This document shows, piece after piece, positions 10,888 through 21,557 of a stretch of DNA of 64,000 bases. The stretch comes from Bursaphelenchus xylophilus (lineage: Eukaryota; Nematoda; Chromadorea; Rhabditida; Aphelenchoididae). The stretch covers positions 1,364,001 to 1,428,000 of the forward strand of contig CAJFCV020000005.1 of the NCBI GenBank assembly GCA_904066235.2. Reading direction: 5' to 3'. The notes beneath the pieces are model-generated. The model was not told the DNA's origin. It did no database searches and saw only the letters and a program-made list of their open reading frames with translations. Position numbers and translations under genes: made by a program. Every line of letters begins with the position of its first letter. The stretch's first letter is position 1.

Positions 10888-13800
10888 TTATTGTGCAGCC
10901 ACCGGCAAATCGCTCTGTTTCTGATCGAACATCAGCCTCCACATGTAGCTGTCGCTCATGTTCAAAAAGTAGAGGTCTCTGTTCATATCAATCATAAACT
11001 TGACCAAGTTTTTTCGCTGTAAAATCAAACAAGTAAGTAGCATGATGCTCCCGGTCCCCAGGAATATCGAGCCAGTGATGATGAAGGGCGTTTCATCTTG
11101 CTGAAAAAAAATTGATTTGTTTTTTTGATTTTTTATGAATTAACACTGCAAAAAGTGTATAAAATTAGTTTCAAAGGCATCTTCAAAATGTTGAACTTGC
11201 GTTTTGCAAAAAAAAAAATTAAATTTTTTGTTAAAAAATCAAAAAATTTAGTAAAAGTTCCTTATTCTGGACACAACTTATAACTTTGCGGAAACTGGTC
11301 GGAATTAGCCCAAATTTAGCGTGCACGCTCAACTCATCGTTATCAATGCCCCAGTGGATCTAGTTAGCGAGGTACCTTCTTTTTTACGTACCACCTTACC
11401 CTCAAAAACGGCTGCACCCTGCGATTTTACCTTTTATACGATGAGACCTGTCCGGAACAAAACTTATCGCCTCCGTATAGAACCAGTTGAGTCTTCATGG
11501 CCTTCGTAGGTAGCCTTAAAGCTATAGATCTACTATAGTAATTCAGTGCCAACTAGGTCGAAGCCTTTCTTCCTAACTTTAGTTCCCAAGCTTGGGCGCA
11601 GTTCGCAGAGTTCCTTTGTTGTGGCCAGAATAAGGAACTTCTTCCAAAAATTTTTTATTTTTTTTGTGTTACCACTGTAAGCACAAAAAACTCTACAAAA
11701 TAGTTTTCTAAGGCGTTTTAAAGATCTTTAGCCCTCGCTTTGCAAAAAAAATCGATTTTTCTGTCGAAAAATTTCAAAATTTTTTTTGATTTTTTTTTGT
11801 AAAAATTTTTGAAAATTCAATTTTTTTCAACAAAAAACTTACAAACAACACCACCAATAGCCCGCTCAAGATCATCAAAATTCCACAAACGAACAGCCCG
11901 GCCAATGATAACACAGTTGTCGGCGAACTAGGCCCTTTTCGTAAGCGCATTTCTGTCTGAAAAAGTAAACAGTTTTATTCTTTGCAATTCAATTATGGAT
12001 AAAAAAGAAACACGAATTTTTTTTGTCGAGATGAATCATGGGCGTGAAACTGATTTTTTTTTTGATATTTGAAAAAAAAATTAAAGCTAAAAGTTTTTGC
12101 CTTGGAATTTTTTTTTCTTTTTTTGTATTTGCAAGATTTTTTGTGTCGTATTTTAAGATTTTTTGTTGAAAAAAGATTATTCCGTATCTCTTTCTATGTC
12201 TGTAAAAAATTTCACATCGCACTGTGCAGATCAAAAAAAATTATGCACGGTGCGGAAATTTTGAAAAAAACTTTGATAAAATGGCTAAAATAAGGTGAAA
12301 TTTTTTAAAAATTGTTTGTAGTGAAATGATAGGACATTAGCATTACTTTAGACTCTTTTTTATGTTTTTCAAATTTTTATTTTTGAAATTACGCTAAAAT
12401 CAAAAAAATTCGCCGCACTGTGCAAAAATCGGAAAAATCGCACGGTGCGAAGATTTAAAAAAAAAACTTTGATAAAATAGCTAACAAGGAAAGTACTTTT
12501 ATGGGGGCTCCTACTTTTTGACGGGACATATCTCAAAAAATCAGAAAAAATGTGCTGATCAAGGATATGTAAATCTTAGCTGCCCATTTTAGGTTTTTAG
12601 GGGTGAAAACTCAATCGGAAGTTGACTTAAAGTCCTATATGAACCCCTTTTCGCTTAATTTTTCACAAGTTTACAATTTTTATTTTGGCTTAAAATGATG
12701 CTTATTGAGCTTCTAAGACGTAATAAATCAGTCTTGGCACAAAAATTTATTTTTCCGACCTTCATCTTCAAAAAAAGTTGATTCGGCCCAAAAGGGAAAT
12801 CGAACCCGTGCGGAGTCCTCCTCCCGATTCCCAGACTACAGCACTAACCACTCGGCCACACCGCTCTCTTCCGAAGGAAGGGACCGACTGCGCTTTTTAT
12901 CGTTTCGAATGCCTGCGCCTTTTGTAAGGAAATTAGGCCAGTTTTTGGACATTTTCACCCCTAAAAACCTAAAATGGGCAGCTAAGATTTATATATCCTT
13001 GATCAGCACATTTTTTCTGATTTTTTGAAATATGTCCCGTCAAGAAGTAGGAGCCCCCATAAAAGTACTTTCCTTGTAAAATAAGCTCAATTTTGAAAAC
13101 ATGTGTTCCTATGGAATTTGTAGGCTATTGGCTCTCAATAAAATCATTTTTTACTTTTTTGAAATTCTTATTTTTAAAGATACAAGGAAATCAAAAAAAT
13201 TCACCGCACTGTGCAAAAATCGGAAAAATTGCACAGTGCAAAGTGAACTTTTGTTTTCGCACAGTGCATGTCGCCAAAATCACTCTTGCGACCGCACTGC
13301 GAGTTTCGTATTTTAGCATCAAAATCGAAAAAAATCAAAAATCATAAAAATTTATTTTTTCCCAAAAACGAAATTTCTCCCACAAACCCTTAGGGCGTCC
13401 AGCCCATTGTAATGCTGTACCCCCCGAGACAAACAATGTAATAAAGGAAAAGTGAGAAACGGGGGGAATATTCCATTCAATCGAATTTGAATGAAAAATC
13501 GGATATTTTTCGAACCGAACAATATTTTTTAATCGGATTGCGCTTCTTCTTGTTCTATGGAAGTTCTATGGAAGAGAAAATCATTTCTCTGGGAAATTTT
13601 GAAGTTTGTCGCGGATTGTGATGTAAAAGTTTATGATAAGTTTACGACAAAAAAAATTAAAAATATCAAAAAAGATATGGGAAATTTATTTTTAAGAAAA
13701 TCAGAATTTGTCGCAAGTCATAGTGTAATTTTGCACTATGGTCAGCGACAAAATTTTTTTTTCTTCAAAAAAATCTCAAAATTCGATAAAAATCAATTTT

Positions 13801-15038
13801 TTAAGATTTTTAAAATTTGTCGCGATTCATAGTGTAATTTTGCACTATGGTCAGCGACAAAATTTTTTTTTTCCAAAAAAATCTCAAAATTCGATAAAAA
13901 ACAGTTTTCAAAAATTTTAAAATTTTGTCGCGATTCATAGTATAATTTTGCACTATGGTCAGCGACAAAAATTTTTTTTTTCCAAAAAAATCTCAAAATT
14001 CGATAAAAATCAATTTTTTAAGATTTTTAAAATTTGTCGCCAAGCATAGTGTAAATTTGCACTATGGTCAGCGACAAATCCAAGAAAAAGTTTAACTTTA
14101 TAGACTTCCATTAAACAAATCCGCCGCTTACCTGCGAAAAAGTGGGCATTTCCATCTGCTCCAATGAGTCCTGCCTACTAATCGAGTATCGTCTTTTTGG
14201 GACAGTAATATTGACCTTCATCGAAGGGGAGTGGCTCTGAAATTTGAGAAAAGTAAATATTCCGACCTATTTCGTATTTTACCCTGCGTTTGTTGTTCTT
14301 TTATCGGTCTGTCGGGAAAAAAACGGCGGATTGTCGCGCCTCGGAATCGCCCATCATCGCTTTGCGACTGCAAGCCGCGGATTGGGATTTGGTGCGCGAC
14401 AGCGGCGAGGCGAGACATTTTGATGCGACGATCCGCCGTTATTTTTCCGACAGACTGATAGCCCGTCCAGAAAGTCGCTAGAGTGATTTCACCGACATGC
14501 ACTGTGCAGAAAAATTCAGGGTGCGAGCGACAGCCCAGAAGAACCAATTGCACGGTGCAAAAAGCAAGAAATCGCACAGTGCAAGAGGAACTTTTCTTTT
14601 CGCACAGTGCATGTCGCCCAGGTCACTTCGAAGTGATTTTTGGCGCTTGCACTGTGCAGAAAACTTCAAGGTGCGAGCGACATCCCAAAAAAGCCTATTG
14701 CACAGTGCAAAGTGAACCTTTGTTCTCGCACAGTGCATGTCGCCGAAATCAGTCCAAATTGATTTCTTGCACAGTGCAAAAAAAATCCAGGGTGCAAGCG
14801 ACAACCGAAAAAAATCCAACCCCTTTGCACGGTGCAAAAAGCAAGAAATTGCACAGTGCAAAGTCATCTTTTGCTTTCGCACAGTGCATGTCGCAAAACT
14901 CACTCCAGCGACTTGCGAATGGACAATCGGTCTGTCGGGAAAAAAATGAGCAAAATCTCGTGAAAAATTTTGACAAATTGTCTGCAAGGTAATTGAGATT
15001 TTTTGATAGAAAGTCGTCGAAAATCAGACTTTTTTTTG

Positions 15039-15071
<33 letters not shown>

Positions 15072-15567
15072 TCAAATTTAAACTTTTTTTTTAAATTGGC
15101 ATTCTGTTCGAAGTGTGGATTCAAAATTTTTGACCAAAAAAGTCTCTTTTTTCAAGCAAAATCCACAAAGATCCGGCTAAAAAGTTTTTTCTCTGATTGT
15201 CTCTCCTCATTTTCGATAGTCTCTCGCCCACAGAAAAATCGTTGAATATCACCGCTGCGACTGAAAAGCCAACGCTGAAGTTTTTAAAAATTGATTCTTG
15301 GCATGCTCAAAGACACTTGGAGATATCAGTTTGGACCGTATTACTTTTTCAAACAATAATATATAACACCAAGTCATCAAAAACAAAACGGACAAAACCT
15401 ACAACTTTGGTGGCCTGTGAGGCCGAGGAATGGGTGCGTTCGAGTCCGTCGCTGTCCAGAACCAGAACCGCGAGTTTTGAAGAGTCGACCGGCGAGACCA
15501 CTCCAGGCGACGGTCGATCCAACCGCGTCTCTTTGAGGTCGTGGAAACCCCTCGGTTCTTTCCGCAT
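10888..15567 (-). CDS. Two-pass membrane protein (4 exons, 198 aa)
   Basis: Exons 15403-15567, 14132-14236, 11843-11956 and 10888-11100 all begin and end in phase 0 with good splice sites (donors GTAGGT, GTAAGC, GTAAGT and acceptors TTTCAG, TTTTTCAG, TTTCAG). The N-terminal about 95 residues are hydrophilic and Ser/Arg-rich (RRYSISRQDSLEQ, a likely phosphorylation region). Two hydrophobic segments follow: TVLSLAGLFVCGILMILSGL with LVVLF (about residues 104-128), and FIITGSIFLGTGSIMLLTCL (about residues 134-154). The C-terminal tail of about 45 residues ends QSDLPVAAQ. Both ends are therefore probably cytoplasmic. I do not recognise the family. The start Met is the only in-frame one in exon 1. 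Introns are large and carry several transposon-like repeats. Confidence 0.75.
11257..11638. mobile_element. MITE-like element, 382 bp, 21-bp TIRs
   Basis: GTTCCTTATTCTGGACACAA (plus C) at 11257-11277 is the reverse complement of 11618-11638 with one mismatch, and weaker pairing continues inward for about 15 bases. The interior is unusually rich and complex for this window, with no stop-free ORF beyond 62 codons. It lies in intron 3 (between exons 3 and 4) of the two-pass membrane protein gene. Confidence 0.75.
12484..13077. mobile_element. Foldback/MITE element with 127-bp TIRs carrying a tRNA-like core
   Basis: The arms 12484-12610 (starting ACAAGGAAAGTACTTTTATG) and 12951-13077 (ending AAAGTACTTTCCTTGT) are near-perfect inverted repeats. 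They flank a 340-bp centre that contains a tRNA-derived sequence on the minus strand. The element lies in intron 2 of the two-pass membrane protein gene. It encodes no protein. Confidence 0.85.
12784..12868 (-). pseudogene. tRNA-like sequence (Ser/Leu class II type), probably a pseudogene
   Basis: On the minus strand an A-box-like TGGCCGAGTGGTTAGTGC is followed about 35 bases later by a B-box-like GGGTTCGATTTCCC. The arrangement and length (about 85 nt) fit a long-variable-arm tRNA. The T-stem and acceptor stem do not pair well and I cannot place a convincing anticodon stem, so it is likely a tRNA relic inside the surrounding inverted-repeat element. A functional tRNA is not excluded. Confidence 0.55.
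13719..14075. repeat. Tandem repeat, 108-109 bp, each unit with a hairpin
   Basis: The hairpin CATAGTG-8-CACTATG starts at 13719, 13828, 13936 and 14045. It is bounded outside by GTCGC and GCGAC that also pair, giving a nested stem of about 12 bp. The spacer contains AAAAAAATCTCAAAATTCG. The last copy ends about 60 bases before the exon at 14132. Confidence 0.8.
14305..14460. mobile_element. MITE copy, TTTTCCCGACAGAC family
   Basis: The left end GTCTGTCGGGAAAAAAACGG pairs with the right end CCGTTATTTTTCCGACAGAC. The interior has TCGCTTTGCGACTG, shared with the copies at 40.0 and 42.8 kb. Confidence 0.75.
14485..14935. repeat. Higher-order repeat containing GCACNGTGC and GCATGTCGC motifs
   Basis: Three diverged units of about 130-140 bp, each with four or five GCACNGTGC palindromes and a GCACAGTGCATGTCGC word followed by TCACT. 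The same unit occurs once near 13200-13290 and inverted near 43080-43200. Confidence 0.75.
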
Positions 15568-15689
15568 TTTCTCTGGAAATCAGGGGTTAATTGGGAAAAT
15601 TATTACGATTTCAATGCTCACAGCGGCATGTAAGATCATATTATTGCTATTTTGATGGTTGCTTATTGTCAAAACTTTATATTTTTTGA

Positions 15690-16700
15690 GTTTTTTGGAA
15701 AAGTGGGGTCCAAATGCCTAGTGTAATATAAAAAGGGCTAAAGAGTTGAAATGAGGATTAAACAGTGCGTATTTTACAAAGAAAGCGGCTTGTTCAGCCA
15801 TAAAGTTGTGGATTTTAACAGCTTCAGATCACCTAGTTTATTTACTTTTTCAATTTTTTAAAAAGATGACATCAGATAATCAAGTACAATATAACCCAAA
15901 ATTTTTGGTTGTTGAGTAAAAAATATATGCCAAAATAACGGCTAGAAGCTTTTCTTCAAATTTTAGAACCAAAAATTACTGTATCATAAAATTTGTATAA
16001 CATTTTACATCAATCTTCCCTATCTGATCATCTAATAGTATTAGTATAATATAAAAAGGGCCAAAGATTTTATATGCAACGTTAAATTCTTCGTGTTTTA
16101 AAAAGAAACAGGCTTGTTAGGCTATACATTTTTGGATTTTAACAGCTTCAGACCACCTACTTTATCTACTTTTTCAATTTTTCAAAAAGATGACATCAGA
16201 TAACCATGTACAATATAACCCAGAATTTTTGGTTGTAGAGTAAACAATGGCTTTAACAAGAATTGCAAGGACATTTTCTTCAAAATTTAAACACAGAAAT
16301 TACTGTATTCCACTATTTAAATAACGTTTTACATCAATCTTTATATCTGCTCATCTAGTGTAATATAAAAAAGTCCAGAGAATTGAAATGCAGAATAAAA
16401 TTTTACGTATTTTACAAAGAAAAAGGCTTGTTCAGCCATAAAGTTGTGGATTTTAACAGCATCAGATCATCTAGTTTATTTACTTTTTCAATTTTTCAAA
16501 AATATGACATCAGATAATCTAGTACAATATGACCCAAAATTTTGGGTTATAGAGTAAAAAATAGATGCCAAAATAACGGCTGGGACATATTCTTCAAAGT
16601 TTAGCTTTAAAAATTACTGTGTCATAAAATTTGTATAGCATTTTACATCAATCTTCCCTATCTGATCATCTAGTATAATATAAGCCAAAATTATGGGTTT
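15690..16700. repeat. Tandem repeat of about 314-323 bp, apparently a dimer of 161-bp monomers
   Basis: TAATATAAAA starts at 15724, 16047 and 16361, with TAATATAAGC at 16675. A diverged half-unit (ACAATATAACCCA) lies about 162 bases after the first and at the same place in later units, so the basic monomer is near 161 bp. The array lies upstream of the two-pass protein gene. Confidence 0.75.
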
Positions 16701-17713
16701 CTCCTCAAATTTTTTTGCTCAAACTACTCGATATAACCTAGTTAAGATATATTAAATAAATAAACCCCCATATTCTCATTATAAACTCGTATTTTCCTCG
16801 CATTTCCTACGGTATCCAAGTATAATATTCGTCGAAAATTCGGGGAAAATTCATAACAAAACTGTTTGAATCTTCCCTCCACACAAAGAAAAGCATAAAG
16901 ACAAAAGTCCCACTCGTCCTCACCGTTATCATTCATCAAGGGAAGCGACGAAAAAGGCAGAATGAATAATATTGAAGGAGCTGTCGCAAAAAAACTATCC
17001 TCAAACTATTAAAATTCGGAGAGCGTTCGACACTACAGCTCTTTTTGGGCTCCTAATCATCTAAGCTTTTCAAAATTAACTTTTTTTTCTCACTTGAGTT
17101 CGTATTTTAGGATGAAAAACTAATTTTTCACGGATTTGATCACCAATTTTGTCTAAAATAAGGAAAAAAAGTGTTGGAAATCCAAAAAGGCAATAAAATT
17201 TGGGGCTGAAAAGTTGTAAACAGGTTGGTTATTTCCGGAAACGCCAAATTCTGGCCGTTTTATGGCCGGGAAAGCATGAAAATTGAGATTTTTGGGGGTA
17301 ATCAGCCGAAAAATTTGAAATTTTCGAAAAATTTTTTTAAAATACGAAAATTTTTTTTTCGTATTTTATAAAACAAGGTCTAAAAAGTTTTTTAAACTAA
17401 AATACGATGTAAAAAATTTATCTAACTTTTATAAAATACGATTTTCCCAAAAAATTTGAAAAATTTCCAAAATTAAGAGCAATATCCCATTTTTCTCGTC
17501 GTATTTTCCAAAATTTTAACGTTTCAAATCCCCCACAGCCCTGTATAGCCATTACTCATCCACTATAAATCCCCGCACACCTGTGGGCCAAACAAAAAAA
17601 AACGAAAAAAAAAAATCGAAAAATGGAGAAGAACGCCCGGCCCGGCGGGTATTGTTTGTTCTATCTGCTCGAATTTCAAACTCAAACACAATTCGCGGAG
17701 AATAATAAAGGGG
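16701..17713. other. Intergenic region, no gene seen
   Basis: AT-rich sequence between the ncbp-2 3' end and the 161-bp array. An open stretch at 16742-16939 (minus) has no splice support. I see nothing definite here. Confidence 0.4.
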
Positions 17714-17719
17714 TTTATT
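17714..17719 (-). terminator. Poly(A) signal AATAAA of ncbp-2
   Basis: AATAAA on the minus strand 28 bases after the ncbp-2 stop codon. Confidence 0.6.
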
Positions 17720-17747
17720 GTTAACATTAAAGAGGGGGAGAGATCGT

Positions 17748-19117
17748 TCAACGGCCATGGCGATAATTGCCCGTACTGATGGTTTTGTTCCAGCCGCCAC
17801 GGCCCGCATCGTAGTCTTTGCGGAATTCATCGCGAACCTGAAATGGAATGAGGGCTTATAAGCGATTTACAACACAAAAAATGAAGTAATATATCTTTTA
17901 GATCAAATTTTGATATTATCCATGACAAAAGTGCAAATTTATGATAAAAATCAAGTGTTCGTAAAAGGTTTTGCTCTACAAATCATTCATAAACCCTACA
18001 CTACCTCATCGAGTCATTTACTACAGCCTTGCATTTACTTTTACTCATAAAAATTACATTATCCATGACCCATGACATACCTAGAAAAATTTCAATGCAA
18101 TTCAAAAACCTTTCGCATTTAGAACACAAAATTAAATACAAAGCAGAGTTACATCTCTGAGCACGTCTTCGCAAAATTTCATGCTGAACAAAGCAGCATA
18201 AAGAAATTTATACCCAAAACTTCTCCATCAGGTCTCATGGATAACATACTTTCTCAAAAGCACCTAAAAAATGAACAAAAAAAGTAAAATCTCACCTGAC
18301 CACCATGTTTTCCTCGACCATATTGCCTCCCTTCAATAAATCCGGCATCCCAGTCCGTTCTAATCACTCGATCATCCAATCTTGTACCATTTATATATCT
18401 AATCGCATTTTCAGCGTCATCTCGAGTGTAATACCTAAAAATCAAGCTGAATAATTCGGAAACCAACTTACTCGACAAAGCAGAACCCGCATGGCGTCTT
18501 ATCATAACGATGAATACCCATAATTACTCGCCGAACATCTCCGGCTCTCATAAACAACTCATAAACCTGCTCTTCTGTTGTGTAGTAGCTGAGATTTCCG
18601 ACGTACAACGTTGTTGATTGAGATAGAAGGCCTTCTTGTTCACGGAGAGAACCCTGAAAGAAAAAGAAATTTAGAAACTTCAAAAATATTATCCATGCAG
18701 AAAAATAGGTTGGGCCAAATAAAATTGAAAAAATAAAGCTGGAAACGTGGTCGCATCATAGAATTTTTACTACTCACAGCAACAGCAATCTTTTCTGCTG
18801 CTAATACAACAAAGATTTCTTCTTATTCAGGTCAAAACTCAACCGAAACAATTCAATCTCTTTTGGGTACCTACTACAATATAAAATCTCCAATATCCAG
18901 TGAAAACCAACCAAAATTTATCAAACTAACGTATTTCAAAGCATCCATGTACCCCTTTTCAGCTTTTTCTCAACCAAAAGAAACTTAATGCACCTTCAAA
19001 AGCCGGAAGATCAATCGCCCTAAACTTCAACAACAAGTACAATATAAACCTCACCTGGAAACGTTGATCTCGATATGCTGATAGTCTAGGAGCATTATCC
19101 TTGGCTTTTGGGTCCAT
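17748..19117 (-). CDS. ncbp-2: Nuclear cap-binding protein subunit 2 (CBP20), 157 aa
   Basis: Exons 19055-19117, 18472-18653, 18296-18434 and 17748-17837 join in phase (63+182+139+90 nt). CBP20 binds the m7G cap of nuclear RNA polymerase II transcripts together with CBP80 and acts in splicing, export and 3' processing. The single RRM is clear: RNP2 LYVGNL at about residues 37-42 and RNP1 CGFCFVEYY at about 76-84. The family-specific stretch [19 protein letters not shown] and the C-terminal [20 protein letters not shown] match animal CBP20. The aromatic cap-stacking region is present (AYRDQRFQ near the N-terminus and LSYYTTEEQ). Length is as expected for the family. The start codon lies 285 bp downstream of the stop codon of the preceding minus-strand gene, compatible with a shared operon. 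Confidence 0.97.
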
Positions 19118-19319
19118 TTTATTTACAATTCTTCTGCTTCAACAAAACTCAAGAAGAAACGAGCGAGAATATTTCTGTGACATTCCGCCACAAGACGAAG
19201 TGTCAACTATTGATTTTTGCGAAAAATACGCGGGAAAATTGGTAAAATACGGTTTCTCAACGTCATGTAGTCATTTTGCAGACCAGTAAATTTAATTAAA
19301 ACAAGTAGCCTACATAAAA

Positions 19320-19325
19320 TTTATT
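19320..19325 (-). terminator. Poly(A) signal AATAAA of the 109-aa gene
   Basis: AATAAA on the minus strand about 78 bases after the stop at 19403 and about 200 bases before the ncbp-2 start codon, the geometry seen between genes of nematode operons. Confidence 0.5.
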
Positions 19326-19402
19326 TTGAAACATCCATCTGATATTATACATGACAAAATTTCGTTTTTTAGATGGAGAAATCAGAGTGTTTGAGTGCGT
19401 GC

Positions 19403-20182
19403 TCATTTCTTCTTGCCCTTTTTGCTAGCCTTGCTCTTCGAGTCGCCCTTTTTGCTAGCCTTGCTCTTCGAATCGCCCTTCTTGTCGCTGGTTTTGCTCT
19501 TTTTGTCCGTCTTGGTGGTGGTCTTGCTGGTTTTCGCGGCGTCGCGCGTCTTCTTGTTTTCCTTCATTTTCGTCTTGTCCACCTCGACCTTGGCCGTCTT
19601 GCGGTAGAGGTGGCGCAAGTAGGCGCGGTAGACGACCATGTACAAAGTGCAGCAGAGCAGCATCAGACACGAATAGCCCAGGCTGCCCAGCAGGATGTAG
19701 AAGAAGATGCTGAAATCATATCAGATCTTGATGAAACTTTTCATACATTCAGAAGAATCTTTTCTAAGGTATACGCTAGAATTCCAGCTCGTGTTATGCA
19801 GAAACAACCAAGATATTAGCTTTTTATCCGAAAAAACGTTTTATCGTATAAAATGTCACCCATTTAGAAACATGGGGAATATAAAGATTCCAGCCTTCTA
19901 GGACCTCTCGAATATTTCTTTTGTTATTTTTGACCACATAACCGATTTTTTATCCGAAAAAACGTTTTATCGTATAAAATGTCGCCACCTAGGATTTCGA
20001 TGCAACTTGTCAGAAATGTCGATGCAACTTGTCAGAAATGTCGAGTAGGATGTTCTACGCCCTTCAGGACAATTTTTTCTAAGGCATATGCAAGAATTCT
20101 AGCTCGCGTTATGCAGAAACAACCAAGATATTATTGTCGGCAGAACTTCTAAAACTTACTCGCTGGTCGTGTCACATGCCAT
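19403..20182 (-). CDS. Single-pass membrane protein with lysine-rich tail (2 exons, 109 aa)
   Basis: Exons 20160-20182 and 19403-19709 join in phase 2. Exon 1 encodes only MACDTTS plus two bases before a GTAAGT donor. Exon 2 starts after TTTCAG. A hydrophobic stretch (IFFYILLGSLGYSCLMLLCC, about residues 9-28) is followed by LYMVVYRAYLRHLYRK and a tail of about 60 residues made almost only of Lys, Ser, Thr, Asp, Ala and Gly, with two copies of KKGDSKSKAS. The topology suggests a short outside or luminal N-terminus and a basic cytoplasmic tail. It is similar in size to small channel-accessory proteins, but I cannot name a family. A longer frame across exon 1 does not join exon 2 in phase, which decides the start. 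The intron carries a dispersed repeat. Confidence 0.7.
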
Positions 20183-20639
20183 CTTGTCCCGTCTTCCGCG
20201 GCTTTTTTACTCGACCAAATCAGACGCAATCGCACCGTGCTGAACTCAACCGACTGATCGAACCACCGGGCTCCAAAAGTTGAATACGAATTCATTTTTT
20301 TAATCGAACGGAGATTTGGAATAGTAAAAGTCACAAAAAATGAGAATCATTTTCGGAATCAACACCGCACGTCAATCCAGCGCATTTAATGAACCGTTTT
20401 GAAATTTCGTATCGTTTTCATTGATTTAAAAGAGAGACGAAATGTCGTGAAATTATCGACACTTTTTCTCATCCGAAATAATTGTTTTTTTTCTCGAAAA
20501 GGAAGAAGAAAGATAAGAAAATGCGTTTTATCGGATAGTGGCATTTCGTTTTGAACGAATCACCAAAAAGGGGCGAGAAATTGTTTCTTCTATTTTGGAT
20601 TGACGCGCACCGTCGATTACATCTTTTTTCAGCACAATT

Positions 20640-21310
20640 TGACTACAAAACAGGCAAAACTTGCGGTGTTAAAATCTCATTCCGTGACCTTTCTAATGGT
20701 AGGGGTCTTGTCCATTCACTCCGACATCTCTAATTCACTTTTTTTTAAATTGCTGCCTAGTGTAATATCAGAGTGTTTGGCCTGGTACGGGCGCAATTTG
20801 GCTCCAAAACAGGCGAAACTTTCTGTGTTAAAATCTCATTTTGTGCCCTTTCGAATGGTATAGGTTTCGTCAATTCACTCCGACATCTCTGATTCACTTT
20901 TTTTTAAATTGGTGCATATCAAAGTGTTCGGCCTGGTACGGGCGCAATTTAACTCCAAAACAGGCCAAACTTTCTGTGTTAAAATCTCATTTATTGAGCT
21001 TTCGAATGGTATAGGTCTTGTCAATTCACTCCGACATCTCTAATTCACTTTTTTTTTAATTGTGGTCCAGTGTAATATCAGAGTGTTTGGCCTAGTACGG
21101 GCGCAATCTAACTCCGACACAGGCGAAACTTGCGGTGTTAAATTCTCATTTTGTGACCTTTCGAATGGTATAGGTCTTGACTATTCACTCCGACATCTCT
21201 AATTAACTTTTTTTAAATTGGTGCCTAGTATAATATCAAAGTGTTCGGCCTGGTACGGGCGCAATTTAACTCCAAAACAGGCGAAACTTGCGGTGTTAAA
21301 ACCTCATTTC
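20640..21310. repeat. Tandem repeat, period about 151-159 bp, about 4.5 copies
   Basis: The word CACTCCGACATCTC starts near 20717, 20876, 21027 and 21186. Units also share GCCTGGTACGGGCGCAATTT. It fills most of the gap between the CCDC141-like gene's 3' end and the 109-aa gene. Confidence 0.8.
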
Positions 21311-21342
21311 GTGAAGCGTTGATGTTAGATTGTATTGATGTA

Positions 21343-21359
21343 TTTATTTTCTGTTTATT
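21343..21359 (-). terminator. Two AATAAA poly(A) signals of the CCDC141-like gene
   Basis: On the minus strand AATAAA occurs at 21354-21359 and 21343-21348, about 200 bases after the stop codon. Confidence 0.5.
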
Positions 21360-21557
21360 CCCGTGTTCCTGCCGGGAGTAAGAGTTGACCCAAATCTTCA
21401 GGGAAACACTTGACTCGACCAAATTTTTCCACTTTTATGTGTCCAATTGGATGTAGTTGATGAAAAAATTTACTGACCTTTCAAACGAAACAAAAACAAA
21501 GAAAGTTGCTCATACAAAATCAAAATCATGATCTTACACCTTGATATTACAGCTCGA

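Noticed and set aside
20149..20334. 61-codon minus-strand ORF as first exon of the lysine-tail gene
   Set aside because: It ends at the same donor but in a phase that would hit a stop in exon 2; the frame starting MACDTTS fits instead.
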